A stretch of DNA of 42,202 nucleotides from Flavobacterium araucananum (GTDB taxonomy: Bacteria; Bacteroidota; Bacteroidia; Flavobacteriales; Flavobacteriaceae), in assembly GCF_002222055.1 (NCBI RefSeq), contig NZ_MUGS01000071.1:1-42202 (forward strand), written 5' to 3'. Of this stretch, positions 20,394 to 29,082 are shown in pieces; the stretch's first letter is position 1; every line of letters begins with the position of its first letter. The notes below the pieces were generated by a model that was not told where the DNA came from, did no database searches, and worked only from the letters and a program-made list of their open reading frames with translations. Position numbers and translations under genes: made by a program.

Positions 20394-23291
20394 ATGTCTG
20401 AAGAGAGAGTAATAAGAATAAACAAGGTTTTAAGGGAATTAAATATTTCGTTAGAAAGAGCTGTTGATTATCTAAAAGATAAGGGAATTGCTATTGATGC
20501 AAATCCGAATGCGAAAATTTCTGATAGCGAATTTAATATCCTACAAAGCCAATTTGCGGGCGATAAGGGGAATAAAGAAGCTTCTAAAGAAGTGGGGGAA
20601 GAGAAAAGAAAAGAAAAAGAAGCTTTGCGTGTAGAGCGCGAAAAAGAAATTGAAGACAAACGCAGACAAGACGAGGAACGCCAGAAACAACAAGAGATTA
20701 TAAAAGCGAGAGCTGTTGTAACCGGACCTGTTCAAGTTGGTAAAATAGATTTAAACCCAAAGAAACCTGCTGTTGTTTCTCCTCCTGCTGAAGAACCAGC
20801 TAAGGTCGAAGAGCCAAAAGTAGTTGTTACTCCAACTCAACCAGAAAAACCTGTTCAAAAAGAAGTTGTACAGCCAGAGCCAGTTGTGGTTCCTGTAGTT
20901 TCTGAAGAGAAAAAGGTAGAAAAACCTATTATTACAGAGAAAAAAGAAGTAAAGGAAGTAAAAGAAGTAAAAGCAGAAGCTCCAAAAGTAGCTCAGGAAC
21001 CAGTTGTTTCAACGGATCCTGCAACTGCAGAAGAAACGATTACTACACAATATCAAAAATTATCCGGAACCACTCTTACAGGTCAAACAATTGATTTATC
21101 ACAATTTAATAAACCTAAGAAAAAGAAAGAAGATCCAAAGATAACTCCTAATAAACCAGGAGCTCCGGGGGCAAATAATAACGCTAATAAAAATAAGCGT
21201 AAAAGAATTGCTCCTAAACCGGGAACTCCGGGTGCACCAAAACCTGCAACAGGTCATGCGCCGGGAACTCCAAACCCTAATAAAATTACCCCAAATACCG
21301 GTGGTGGTGGATTTAATGCTAACAGAAGTGCAAGACCAGGTTTTGTAAAAGGAAACCGTCCCGCAATTGTAGCAAAAGTAGAGCCTACTGAAGAGGAAGT
21401 AAAAAACCAAATTAGAGAGACTCTTGAAAAACTTCAGGGTAAAGGTGGAAAATCGAAAGCTGCCAAATACAGAAGAGATAAAAGAGATACGCACCGTCAG
21501 AAATCTGATGAAGAGCAAAGAGCTATTGACGAAGGAAGTAAAACTATTAAAGTTACTGAGTTTGTTACTGTAGGTGAAATTGCAATTATGATGGATGTGC
21601 CGATTACTAAAGTAATTGGAACTTGTATGTCTCTTGGTATCATGGTTACCATGAACCAACGTTTAGATGCTGAAACATTAACTATCGTTGCTGATGAGTT
21701 TGGTTACGAAGTTGAGTTTATTACAGTAGATATCGAAGATGCTATTGAGGTAATCGAAGATAAAGAAGAAGATTTAGTTGTTAGAGCACCAATCGTTACT
21801 GTAATGGGTCACGTCGATCACGGTAAAACATCTTTACTGGATTATATTCGTAAAGAAAATGTTATCGCTGGTGAGTCCGGAGGTATTACACAGCACATTG
21901 GAGCTTACGGAGTAACTTTAGATAATGGTCAGAAAATCGCATTCTTAGATACACCGGGTCACGAGGCGTTTACCGCAATGCGTGCACGTGGAGCTCAGGT
22001 TACCGATATCGCTATTATCGTTGTTGCGGCAGATGATGATATCATGCCACAAACAAAAGAAGCAATTTCTCACGCACAAGCTGCGGGGGTACCAATTATA
22101 TTTGCGATCAATAAAATTGATAAACCAAATGCTAATGTTGAGAAAATCAAAGAGCGTTTGGCTGGTATGAATTTACTTGTTGAAGATTGGGGTGGAAAAA
22201 TTCAGTCACATGATATTTCTGCAAAAGTTGGAACAGGGGTAAAAGAATTATTAGAGAAAGTTTTATTAGAAGCTGAAATCTTAGATTTAAAATCGAATCC
22301 AAACAAAGCAGCTCAAGGAACAGTTGTTGAGGCTTTCTTGGATAAAGGAAAAGGATATGTGTCAACAATTTTAGTTCAACACGGAACTTTAAAAGTTGGA
22401 GATTATATGTTGGCAGGTAAGCATCATGGTAAAATTAAAGCCATGCATGACGAACGTGGACATATCGTTAAAGAAGCTGGGCCTTCGACTCCGGTATCAG
22501 TATTAGGTCTTGATGGTGCAGCTACTGCAGGAGATAAGTTCAATGTATTTGAAGATGAAAAAGAAGCAAAACAAATTGCCTCTAAACGTTCTCAGTTAAT
22601 GCGTGAACAATCTGTACGTACACAACGTCATATTACACTTGATGAAATTGGTCGTCGTATTGCTCTTGGTCAGTTTAAAGAATTGAACGTGATCCTTAAA
22701 GGAGATGTTGATGGATCTGTTGAAGCATTGTCAGATTCGTTCTCTAAACTTTCTACAGAAGAAGTTCAAATTAATATTATACATAAAGGTGTTGGAGCAA
22801 TTACTGAAACTGACGTTATGTTGGCTTCTGCTTCTGATGCAATCATTATTGGATTTAACGTTCGTCCTGCTGGAAATGCGAGACAACTTGCAGATAAAGA
22901 AGAAATCGATATTCGTTATTATTCTATTATCTATGCTGCTATCGATGACTTGAAAGATGCGATGGAAGGAATGTTAGCTCCGGAGATGAAAGAAGAAATT
23001 TTAGGAACTGCTGAAATCCGCGAGATTTTCAAAATTTCTAAAGTAGGTTCAATCGCTGGTTGTATGGTAATGGACGGTAAAATCATGAGAACTTCTAAAA
23101 TAAGAGTTATCAGAGAAGGAGTAGTAGTGCATACAGGAGAACTTGTAGCATTAAAACGATTCAAAGATGATGTTAGAGAAGTTTCTAAAGGTTACGATTG
23201 TGGTATCCAGATCAAAGGTTATAATGATATCGAAGAAAGAGATGTTATTGAAGCATACCATGAAGTTGCAATCAAAAAGAAATTGAAATAA
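20394..23291 (+). CDS. infB: Translation initiation factor IF-2
   Basis: A 965-residue GTPase that places initiator tRNA on the 30S subunit. A small N-terminal helical motif (RINKVLRELNISLERAVDYL) precedes a long charged, Pro/Lys/Glu-rich and probably disordered region (about 70-330). The IF2-N2-like segment follows, then the G domain: G1 GHVDHGKTS (about 470), G3 DTPGHEAF (519) and G4 NKID (572). Domains II-IV end in GCMVMDGKIMRTSKIRVIRE and KGYDCGIQIKGYNDI. The length is typical for Bacteroidota. Third gene of rimP-nusA-infB, ending in a strong terminator. Confidence 0.97.
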   Translation: MSEERVIRINKVLRELNISLERAVDYLKDKGIAIDANPNAKISDSEFNILQSQFAGDKGNKEASKEVGEEKRKEKEALRVEREKEIEDKRRQDEERQKQQEIIKARAVVTGPVQVGKIDLNPKKPAVVSPPAEEPAKVEEPKVVVTPTQPEKPVQKEVVQPEPVVVPVVSEEKKVEKPIITEKKEVKEVKEVKAEAPKVAQEPVVSTDPATAEETITTQYQKLSGTTLTGQTIDLSQFNKPKKKKEDPKITPNKPGAPGANNNANKNKRKRIAPKPGTPGAPKPATGHAPGTPNPNKITPNTGGGGFNANRSARPGFVKGNRPAIVAKVEPTEEEVKNQIRETLEKLQGKGGKSKAAKYRRDKRDTHRQKSDEEQRAIDEGSKTIKVTEFVTVGEIAIMMDVPITKVIGTCMSLGIMVTMNQRLDAETLTIVADEFGYEVEFITVDIEDAIEVIEDKEEDLVVRAPIVTVMGHVDHGKTSLLDYIRKENVIAGESGGITQHIGAYGVTLDNGQKIAFLDTPGHEAFTAMRARGAQVTDIAIIVVAADDDIMPQTKEAISHAQAAGVPIIFAINKIDKPNANVEKIKERLAGMNLLVEDWGGKIQSHDISAKVGTGVKELLEKVLLEAEILDLKSNPNKAAQGTVVEAFLDKGKGYVSTILVQHGTLKVGDYMLAGKHHGKIKAMHDERGHIVKEAGPSTPVSVLGLDGAATAGDKFNVFEDEKEAKQIASKRSQLMREQSVRTQRHITLDEIGRRIALGQFKELNVILKGDVDGSVEALSDSFSKLSTEEVQINIIHKGVGAITETDVMLASASDAIIIGFNVRPAGNARQLADKEEIDIRYYSIIYAAIDDLKDAMEGMLAPEMKEEILGTAEIREIFKISKVGSIAGCMVMDGKIMRTSKIRVIREGVVVHTGELVALKRFKDDVREVSKGYDCGIQIKGYNDIEERDVIEAYHEVAIKKKLK

Positions 23292-23308
23292 AATTCAATA
23301 ATTATATT

Positions 23309-23341
23309 TTAAAAGTCCCAATGAAAATTGGGACTTTTTTT
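23309..23341 (+). terminator. Terminator of the rimP-nusA-infB operon
   Basis: A perfect stem AAAAGTCCCAAT/ATTGGGACTTTT with a GAAA loop and a T-run. Confidence 0.92.
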
Positions 23342-23407
23342 GTTTCTGCTATTTTAAGTCGAAAATATTTGTACGATTCCGTTTATAATTAAAAAAGGAT
23401 ATTTAAC

Positions 23408-23434
23408 TTGTGTTTTATTTTAATATTATTTTTG
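23408..23434 (+). promoter_or_regulatory. Promoter of the DUF4920 gene
   Basis: A -33 TTG (23408-23410) is followed 16 bp later by the -7 element TATTTTTG (23427-23434). The leader is only about 10 nt. Confidence 0.55.
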
Positions 23435-23450
23435 ATAAAACTATTTAAAC

Positions 23451-23960
23451 ATGAAACGATTATTATATACTGTTGTTTTTTTTATAAGTATTTCAAGTCA
23501 GTCTTTTTCTCAGGAAGCTGTTGAAAAAAAAGGACCGCCATCAGGTAATGCTGTTATTGGTGATTATTATGGGGCTGATGTCTCTAAAATATCACAGAGT
23601 AAAGCAATCTCGGTTGGAGAATTACAGGAAAAATTAAAGCAGGATAAAAAGGCAGAAAATATTACTATAAAAGGAGTGGTAACAGATGTTTGCAAAAAAA
23701 GAGGGTGTTGGGTTACTCTTAAAACGGATAATGGTACTTCCTTTTTTGTAAAAATGAAAGATTATGCTTTTTTTGTGCCTACAGCATTACAAGGAAAAAA
23801 TGTTGTTTTAGAAGGTAATGCTGAAAAAGAGGTTACGGCTGTCGATGAACTAAAACATTATGCTAAAGATGCTAAAAAAGCCCAATCTGAGATAGATGCC
23901 ATTACGGTGCCAAAAGAAGAAATAAGATTTTTGGCGAGTGGAATTAAAGTGGTGAATTAG
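23451..23960 (+). CDS. Secreted DUF4920-domain protein
   Basis: A 169-residue precursor with signal peptide MKRLLYTVVFFISISSQSFS. The mature part matches the DUF4920 family: a small OB-like beta domain with ITIKGVVTDVCKKRGCWVTL, then FFVKMKDYAFFVPTAL and GKNVVLEGNAEKEV. The two cysteines of VCKKRGC are the family hallmark and could form a disulfide or bind a metal. The location is periplasmic or outer-envelope. The biochemical role of the family is unknown. Single gene with its own promoter and terminator. Confidence 0.87.
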   Translation: MKRLLYTVVFFISISSQSFSQEAVEKKGPPSGNAVIGDYYGADVSKISQSKAISVGELQEKLKQDKKAENITIKGVVTDVCKKRGCWVTLKTDNGTSFFVKMKDYAFFVPTALQGKNVVLEGNAEKEVTAVDELKHYAKDAKKAQSEIDAITVPKEEIRFLASGIKVVN

Positions 23961-23963
23961 TTT

Positions 23964-23997
23964 AAAAAAAAAGCGAGATATAATCTCGCTTTTTTTG
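23964..23997. terminator. Bidirectional terminator between DUF4920 and SPOR genes
   Basis: The stem AGCGAGAT/ATCTCGCT with a loop of three bases is flanked by a long A-run and T-run. It can serve both converging genes. Confidence 0.9.
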
Positions 23998-24012
23998 TTT
24001 TAATAGTTGTTT

Positions 24013-24402
24013 TTATTTGCTTGGTTTGATCAAAAAGACACTTTTGTATCTCTTTTTGATGTCGGCTAAATTTCTTTCAGCCTCTATTCGTGTTCTGAAA
24101 TTACCAACCATAACTTTGTAGTTGGGAGTATTGAAAATTATTGTTCCGTCAATATTACTATATTCTCTTTTAAAATCCGATAACGTTTTCTTGGCTTCAT
24201 CGCTTTTGCCGCTAAATATTTGAATTTTGTAAGTGTCATTTGTATTTATTGACGTGTTAATTTTGCGTTTGTCATTCAATAATTGCTCAAATTTAGGATC
24301 TTGATTTACGATTAAATTTTGGTCTTGAGCATGAATATTATATGCTAAAGTGAACATTGTTAATGTTAAGAAAACTCTTTTTGAAGGGGCTAAAATTCTC
24401 AT
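24013..24402 (-). CDS. Secreted SPOR-domain protein
   Basis: A 129-residue precursor. The signal peptide covers about residues 1-26 (RVFLTLTMFTLAYNIHAQ) and is followed by a short linker. A C-terminal SPOR domain (about 55-129) has YKIQIFSGKSDEAKKTL, YKVMVGNFRTRIEAE and a final KRYKSVFLIKP. SPOR domains bind glycan strands stripped of peptide side chains, mostly at the division septum. The ATG at 24402 is chosen over one at 24423 because a -7 element TATTTTTG on the minus strand (24428-24421) would start transcription inside the longer version. Convergent with the DUF4920 gene. Confidence 0.85.
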   Translation of the reverse strand: MRILAPSKRVFLTLTMFTLAYNIHAQDQNLIVNQDPKFEQLLNDKRKINTSINTNDTYKIQIFSGKSDEAKKTLSDFKREYSNIDGTIIFNTPNYKVMVGNFRTRIEAERNLADIKKRYKSVFLIKPSK

Positions 24403-24420
24403 AATGTGATGGTTTTTATG

Positions 24421-24428
24421 CAAAAATA
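24421..24428 (-). promoter_or_regulatory. -7 element of the SPOR gene
   Basis: The minus strand reads TATTTTTG, an exact TAnnTTTG match. It places the start of transcription near 24414 and decides the start codon at 24402. Confidence 0.5.
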
Positions 24429-24503
24429 GTATTTAAAAATTGTATGGAAAATTTTGATATTATTTAGAATTGATATAAATTGATATTTAAGAGTATTTTA
24501 AGG

Positions 24504-24534
24504 TTTTGAGAATAGTTCATAAGTCGTATTTTTG
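24504..24534 (+). promoter_or_regulatory. Promoter of the act-cox respiratory operon
   Basis: A -33 TTTTG (24504-24508) is followed 18 bp later by the -7 element TATTTTTG (24527-24534). The leader would be about 80 nt. No further promoter or terminator of comparable quality is seen until 36027, so the eight genes are probably one transcript. Confidence 0.65.
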
Positions 24535-24621
24535 TGCAAGTTTTAAAAGAAGGTATTAGTTTTTCGTTGATTTACTACAGAAAAAATCATACCAAAAATT
24601 AGTAGATAATTATTATACTAT

Positions 24622-25950
24622 ATGAAAAAGGTGGGTAACCATAATTCGATCTCAAGAAAATTACTACTTAGCTTATCGCTAACGTTAATTTTCTCCCTAA
24701 CTTCATTTGCTCAAGCTGCTGCTCCGGCGGCGCCTGCTGCTGCCGCTCCGGCTGCAACTTCAGGTGGTGATCCAGTAAAAGGGAAAGAACTTTTTAATGC
24801 AAATTGTGCTGCATGTCACAAATTAGATGCTAAATCAACAGGTCCTGCTTTAAGGGGAGTTGCTGCTAAGCACGAAATGGCTTGGATCTATAAATGGGTT
24901 CATAACAGTTCTGAAGTAATTAAATCAGGTGATGCTGTAGCTGTTAAACTTTTTGAAGAAAACAACAAGTCAGTAATGACTGCTTTTCCTCAATTATCTA
25001 CTGGTGATATTGATAACATTATTGCTTATACTTCTGAAGTAAAAGCTGAGCCTGCTGCTGGTGCACCTGGTTCTGCTGCGCCTCCGGGAACTGCTGTAGA
25101 AGGTGGCGGAATTTCTAATAATATTATTTTAGGAGCTCTTGCTCTTGTGATGGCTATTTTGGTTGTTATGTTGTTCATGGTGAACAAAGTTTTGACCAAA
25201 GTTGCTAGTAATAATGGTATTGAAGTTGCTCCTAGAGAGGCTAGAACGCCAATCTGGAAAGCTTTTGCTAAAAACCAATTCTTGGTTTTAGTTACTTCGA
25301 TATTCTTGCTTTTGGCAAGTGGTTATTTTGTATATGCTTTCTTGATGCAAGTAGGTGTTGATCAGAATTATGAGCCAATTCAGCCAATTCACTATTCTCA
25401 TAAAATTCACGCAGGAGATAACGAGATCAATTGTAAATATTGTCACTCTGCAGCTCGTGTGAGTAAAAATGCTGGTATTCCATCTTTGAATGTTTGTATG
25501 AACTGTCATAAAAACATTTCTGAAGTTGCTGAAACTACTGCTACTCCTGAGTACAGCAAAGCGTTTTACGATGCTCAGATTCAAAAATTGTATGATGCTG
25601 TTGGTTGGGATAAAACCAAACAAGCTTATACTGGAAAAACGCAGCCAGTAAAATGGGTTCGTATTCATAATCTTCCTGACTTTGTTTACTTCAATCACTC
25701 ACAACACGTAACTGTTGCAGGAGTTGAATGTCAAACTTGTCACGGTCCAGTGCAGGAATTTGAGATCATGAAGCAATATTCTAAATTAACAATGGGGTGG
25801 TGTATTGATTGCCATAGAAAAACTGATGTTAAGATGGAAGGAAATGCTTACTATGATAAAATTCATGCTGAACTTTCTAAAAAATACGGTGTAGAGAAAT
25901 TGACTGCAGCGCAAATGGGAGGTTTAGAATGCGGTAAATGCCACTATTAA
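24622..25950 (+). CDS. actA: Alternative complex III subunit A, cytochrome c (six haem motifs)
   Basis: A 442-residue cytochrome. A signal peptide is followed by an Ala/Pro-rich linker and a monohaem cytochrome c domain (C62-A-A-C65-H66). Two membrane segments lie at about 167-187 and 220-241. A pentahaem domain has CxxCH at 271, 292, 370, 394 and 437, the last ending at the C-terminus. Canonical ActA is the pentahaem part; the extra N-terminal monohaem domain is a fusion that probably passes electrons on to the oxidase. It works on the periplasmic face of alternative complex III, a menaquinol:cytochrome c oxidoreductase that replaces cytochrome bc1 in Bacteroidota. First gene of the operon. 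Confidence 0.94.
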   Translation: MKKVGNHNSISRKLLLSLSLTLIFSLTSFAQAAAPAAPAAAAPAATSGGDPVKGKELFNANCAACHKLDAKSTGPALRGVAAKHEMAWIYKWVHNSSEVIKSGDAVAVKLFEENNKSVMTAFPQLSTGDIDNIIAYTSEVKAEPAAGAPGSAAPPGTAVEGGGISNNIILGALALVMAILVVMLFMVNKVLTKVASNNGIEVAPREARTPIWKAFAKNQFLVLVTSIFLLLASGYFVYAFLMQVGVDQNYEPIQPIHYSHKIHAGDNEINCKYCHSAARVSKNAGIPSLNVCMNCHKNISEVAETTATPEYSKAFYDAQIQKLYDAVGWDKTKQAYTGKTQPVKWVRIHNLPDFVYFNHSQHVTVAGVECQTCHGPVQEFEIMKQYSKLTMGWCIDCHRKTDVKMEGNAYYDKIHAELSKKYGVEKLTAAQMGGLECGKCHY

Positions 25951-25982
25951 TCGAATTATTAAGATTTTAATATTTATATACA

Positions 25983-28900
25983 ATGTCATCAAACAAAAAA
26001 TACTGGAAAAGTGTTGAAGAACTAGAGAATAGTTCTATTGTTGAGGCGCTTAGAAATAACGAATTTGTTGAAGAAATTCCTACTGAAGAATTTTTAGGAA
26101 ATGCAGATGCTTTAGCTTCATCTGGAACTTCACGTCGTGACTTTTTAAAGTACGTAGGATTTAGTACTGCAGCGGTTACACTTGCTGCCTGCGAAGGTCC
26201 TGTTCACAAGTCTATACCTTATGTGTTACAACCAGAACAAATCATTCCTGGTGTTGCTGATTATTATGCAACTACTGTTTTTGATGGTTTTGATTTTGCT
26301 AACTTATTAGTGAAAACTCGTGAGGGTCGTCCAATTAAAATTGATAACAATACTATTTCTGGATCTAAGTTTTCAGCCAATGCTAGAATTCATGCGTCTA
26401 TCCTGTCATTATATGACAGCATGCGTTTGAAAGAACCTAAATTGGATGGAAAAAATGGTAGCTGGTCTGCTGTTGATTTAAGAATTAAATCAAGTCTTGC
26501 TGAAGCAAAAGCAAAAGGTGGACAAGTGGTGTTGTTGACAAGTACGTTGGCGAGTCCGTCTACAGAAAAATTAATAGGGGAATTTATTGCTAAAAACCCT
26601 AATGCAAAACATGTTGTTTATGATGCCGTTTCGTCATCTGACGCATTAGATGCATTCGAGACAGTTTACGGAGAAAGAGCTCTTGTTGATTATGATTTTT
26701 CAAAAGCTTCTTTAATTGTTTCCGTTGGTGCTGATTTCTTAGGAGACTGGCAAGGTGGTGGATATGATGCAGGATATGCGCAAGGTAGAATCCCTTCCGG
26801 ATCTAACGGAGCTAAAAAAATGTCCCGTCATTTTCAGTTCGAATCAAACATGACATTGTCTGGAGCTGCTGCTGATAAACGTATTCCAATGAGTAGTGCG
26901 GATCAAAAACAAGCTTTAGTTCAGATCTATAATACAATAACAGGATCTTCTGTTGCTAATTCTTTAGATGCTAAGTTTAAACCAGAAGTAGTAAAAGCTG
27001 CTCAACAGTTAAAACTTGCAGGTTCTAAAGGAGTTTTAGTTTCAGGACTTGAAGATAAAAATGCTCAATTATTAGTTTTAGCGATCAACCAGGTGTTGGC
27101 GAGTGAAGCTTTTGATACTGTAGGTACAAGACAAATTAGAAAAGGATCTAATGCACTTGTAGCTCAATTGGTAAAAGATATGAATGCTGGAAGTGTTCAT
27201 ACTTTAATCATGAGCGGAATTAATCCGGTATATACTTTAGCTGATTCAGCTGCTTTTGTATCTGGATTGAAAAAAGTAAAAACATCAGTTGCTTTTTCTT
27301 TAAAAGAAGATGAAACTGCATCGATAACTACAATTGCTGCTCCGGTTCCTCATTATTTAGAGGCTTGGGGAGATGTTGTACTTACAAAAGGAACTTATAG
27401 TCTGACTCAGCCAACTATCCGTCCAATATTCAATACAAAACAATTTCAAGACGTTTTATTATCATTAAACGGAATTCCTGGAAATTTCTATGATTACATC
27501 AAAGCTAATTCAGCTTCAGTTATTGTAGGTTCTTCTTGGAACAAAGTTTTGCATGATGGTGTTTTTGTTATTGGTTCATCTGCATTAGCTGCAGGATCTG
27601 TTGATTATAGTGCTGCTGCAAGTGCTGTTGCAAAATCTAAATCAGCTGGAGATTTCGAATTAGTATTGTATACTAAAACAGGTTTAGGAGATGGTCAACA
27701 AGCAAACAATCCTTGGTTGCAAGAGTTTCCGGATCCAATTACAAGAGTTTCCTGGGATAACTATGTAACTGTTTCGAATGCTGATGCTAAAAGATTGCTA
27801 TTAACAAATGAAATTGTTGCAAACGGAGGTTTAAACGGAAGTTATGCTACAATTACTACTGCTGATGGTTTAAAATTAGAAAACGTACCAGTAATTGTTC
27901 AGCCAGGACAAGCTGTTGGAACTGTTGGTTTAGCATTAGGTTATGGTCGTAAGGCTGCTTTGAAAGAAGAAATGGTAGTAGGTTTAAATGCTTACTCATT
28001 ATATAAAAATTTCAATAGTGTTCAATCTGTTTCTATTGTGAAAGCAAATGGAGTTCATGAGTTCGCTTGTGTTCAAGGACAAAAAACACTAATGGGAAGA
28101 GGAGATATTATTAAAGAAACTTCTCTTGAAATCTTTAATACTAAAGATGCTGAATTTTGGAACGAACAACCAATGGTATCTTTAGATCACGAAGAAGTAA
28201 AAGCTACAACTGTCGATTTATGGGAATCATTTGATCGTTCTACAGGACATCACTTTAACCTTTCGATTGACTTAAACGCTTGTACAGGTTGTGGAGCATG
28301 TGTTATTGCTTGTCACGCCGAAAACAATGTACCAGTTGTAGGTAAAGCAGAAGTAAGAAGAAGTCGTGATATGCACTGGTTGCGTATTGACAGATATTAT
28401 TCTTCTGAAAGCACTTTTGAAGGTGATAACGAAAGAAAAGAAAATATCGCTGGTTTATCTAGTTCATTATCTACATTTAATGAAATGGAAAAACCTGGAG
28501 ATAATCCACAAGTTTCTTTCCAACCAGTAATGTGTCAACACTGTAATCACGCACCGTGTGAGACAGTTTGTCCGGTTGCTGCGACATCTCACGGTCGTGA
28601 AGGTCAAAATCACATGGCATACAACAGATGTGTTGGTACTCGTTACTGCGCAAATAACTGTCCGTATAAAGTACGTCGTTTTAACTGGTTCTTGTACAAC
28701 AAAAACAGTGAATTCGATTACCACATGAATGATGACTTAGGACGTATGGTATTAAACCCAGACGTAAACGTTCGTTCTCGTGGAGTTATGGAAAAATGTT
28801 CTATGTGTATTCAAATGACACAGGCGACTAAATTGAAAGCAAAAAATGAAGGTCGTCCGGTTGCTGATGGTGAATTCCAAACAGCATGTTCAAATGCTTG

Positions 28901-29048
28901 TTCTTCTGGAGCAATGATATTTGGTGATGTTAATGATACTGAAAGTAAAGTAGCTAAATTAGCTGCAGACGATAGATCATATCACTTATTAGAGCATGTA
29001 GGAACTAAGCCTAATGTGGTTTACCATGTTAAAGTTAGAAATACTTAG
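25983..29048 (+). CDS. actB: Alternative complex III subunit B, iron-sulfur protein
   Basis: A 1021-residue protein. The N-terminal 70 residues carry a twin-arginine-like motif SRRDFLKYVGFS (50-61) and a lipobox ending at Cys70 (VTLAAC), so the mature protein is probably lipid-anchored after Tat export. A large domain related to molybdopterin oxidoreductases follows but appears cofactor-free, as in known ActB. The C-terminal part is a ferredoxin-like four-cluster domain: CTGCGACVIACHAENNVP, CQHCNHAPCETVCPV, CANNCPYKVRRFNW, and CSMCIQMTQA with CSNACSSGA. These clusters carry electrons from the quinol site in ActC to the ActA haems. It begins 32 nt after actA. Confidence 0.95.
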   Translation: MSSNKKYWKSVEELENSSIVEALRNNEFVEEIPTEEFLGNADALASSGTSRRDFLKYVGFSTAAVTLAACEGPVHKSIPYVLQPEQIIPGVADYYATTVFDGFDFANLLVKTREGRPIKIDNNTISGSKFSANARIHASILSLYDSMRLKEPKLDGKNGSWSAVDLRIKSSLAEAKAKGGQVVLLTSTLASPSTEKLIGEFIAKNPNAKHVVYDAVSSSDALDAFETVYGERALVDYDFSKASLIVSVGADFLGDWQGGGYDAGYAQGRIPSGSNGAKKMSRHFQFESNMTLSGAAADKRIPMSSADQKQALVQIYNTITGSSVANSLDAKFKPEVVKAAQQLKLAGSKGVLVSGLEDKNAQLLVLAINQVLASEAFDTVGTRQIRKGSNALVAQLVKDMNAGSVHTLIMSGINPVYTLADSAAFVSGLKKVKTSVAFSLKEDETASITTIAAPVPHYLEAWGDVVLTKGTYSLTQPTIRPIFNTKQFQDVLLSLNGIPGNFYDYIKANSASVIVGSSWNKVLHDGVFVIGSSALAAGSVDYSAAASAVAKSKSAGDFELVLYTKTGLGDGQQANNPWLQEFPDPITRVSWDNYVTVSNADAKRLLLTNEIVANGGLNGSYATITTADGLKLENVPVIVQPGQAVGTVGLALGYGRKAALKEEMVVGLNAYSLYKNFNSVQSVSIVKANGVHEFACVQGQKTLMGRGDIIKETSLEIFNTKDAEFWNEQPMVSLDHEEVKATTVDLWESFDRSTGHHFNLSIDLNACTGCGACVIACHAENNVPVVGKAEVRRSRDMHWLRIDRYYSSESTFEGDNERKENIAGLSSSLSTFNEMEKPGDNPQVSFQPVMCQHCNHAPCETVCPVAATSHGREGQNHMAYNRCVGTRYCANNCPYKVRRFNWFLYNKNSEFDYHMNDDLGRMVLNPDVNVRSRGVMEKCSMCIQMTQATKLKAKNEGRPVADGEFQTACSNACSSGAMIFGDVNDTESKVAKLAADDRSYHLLEHVGTKPNVVYHVKVRNT

Positions 29049-29082
29049 AATAAATTATTAATTAAGAAACATATAAAGGATT

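Noticed and set aside
21099..21659. Minus-strand frame of 186 codons inside infB
   Set aside because: It lies opposite the Lys/Pro/Glu-rich disordered part of IF-2. The product is Ser/Phe/Arg-rich without family features, as expected for a shadow frame.
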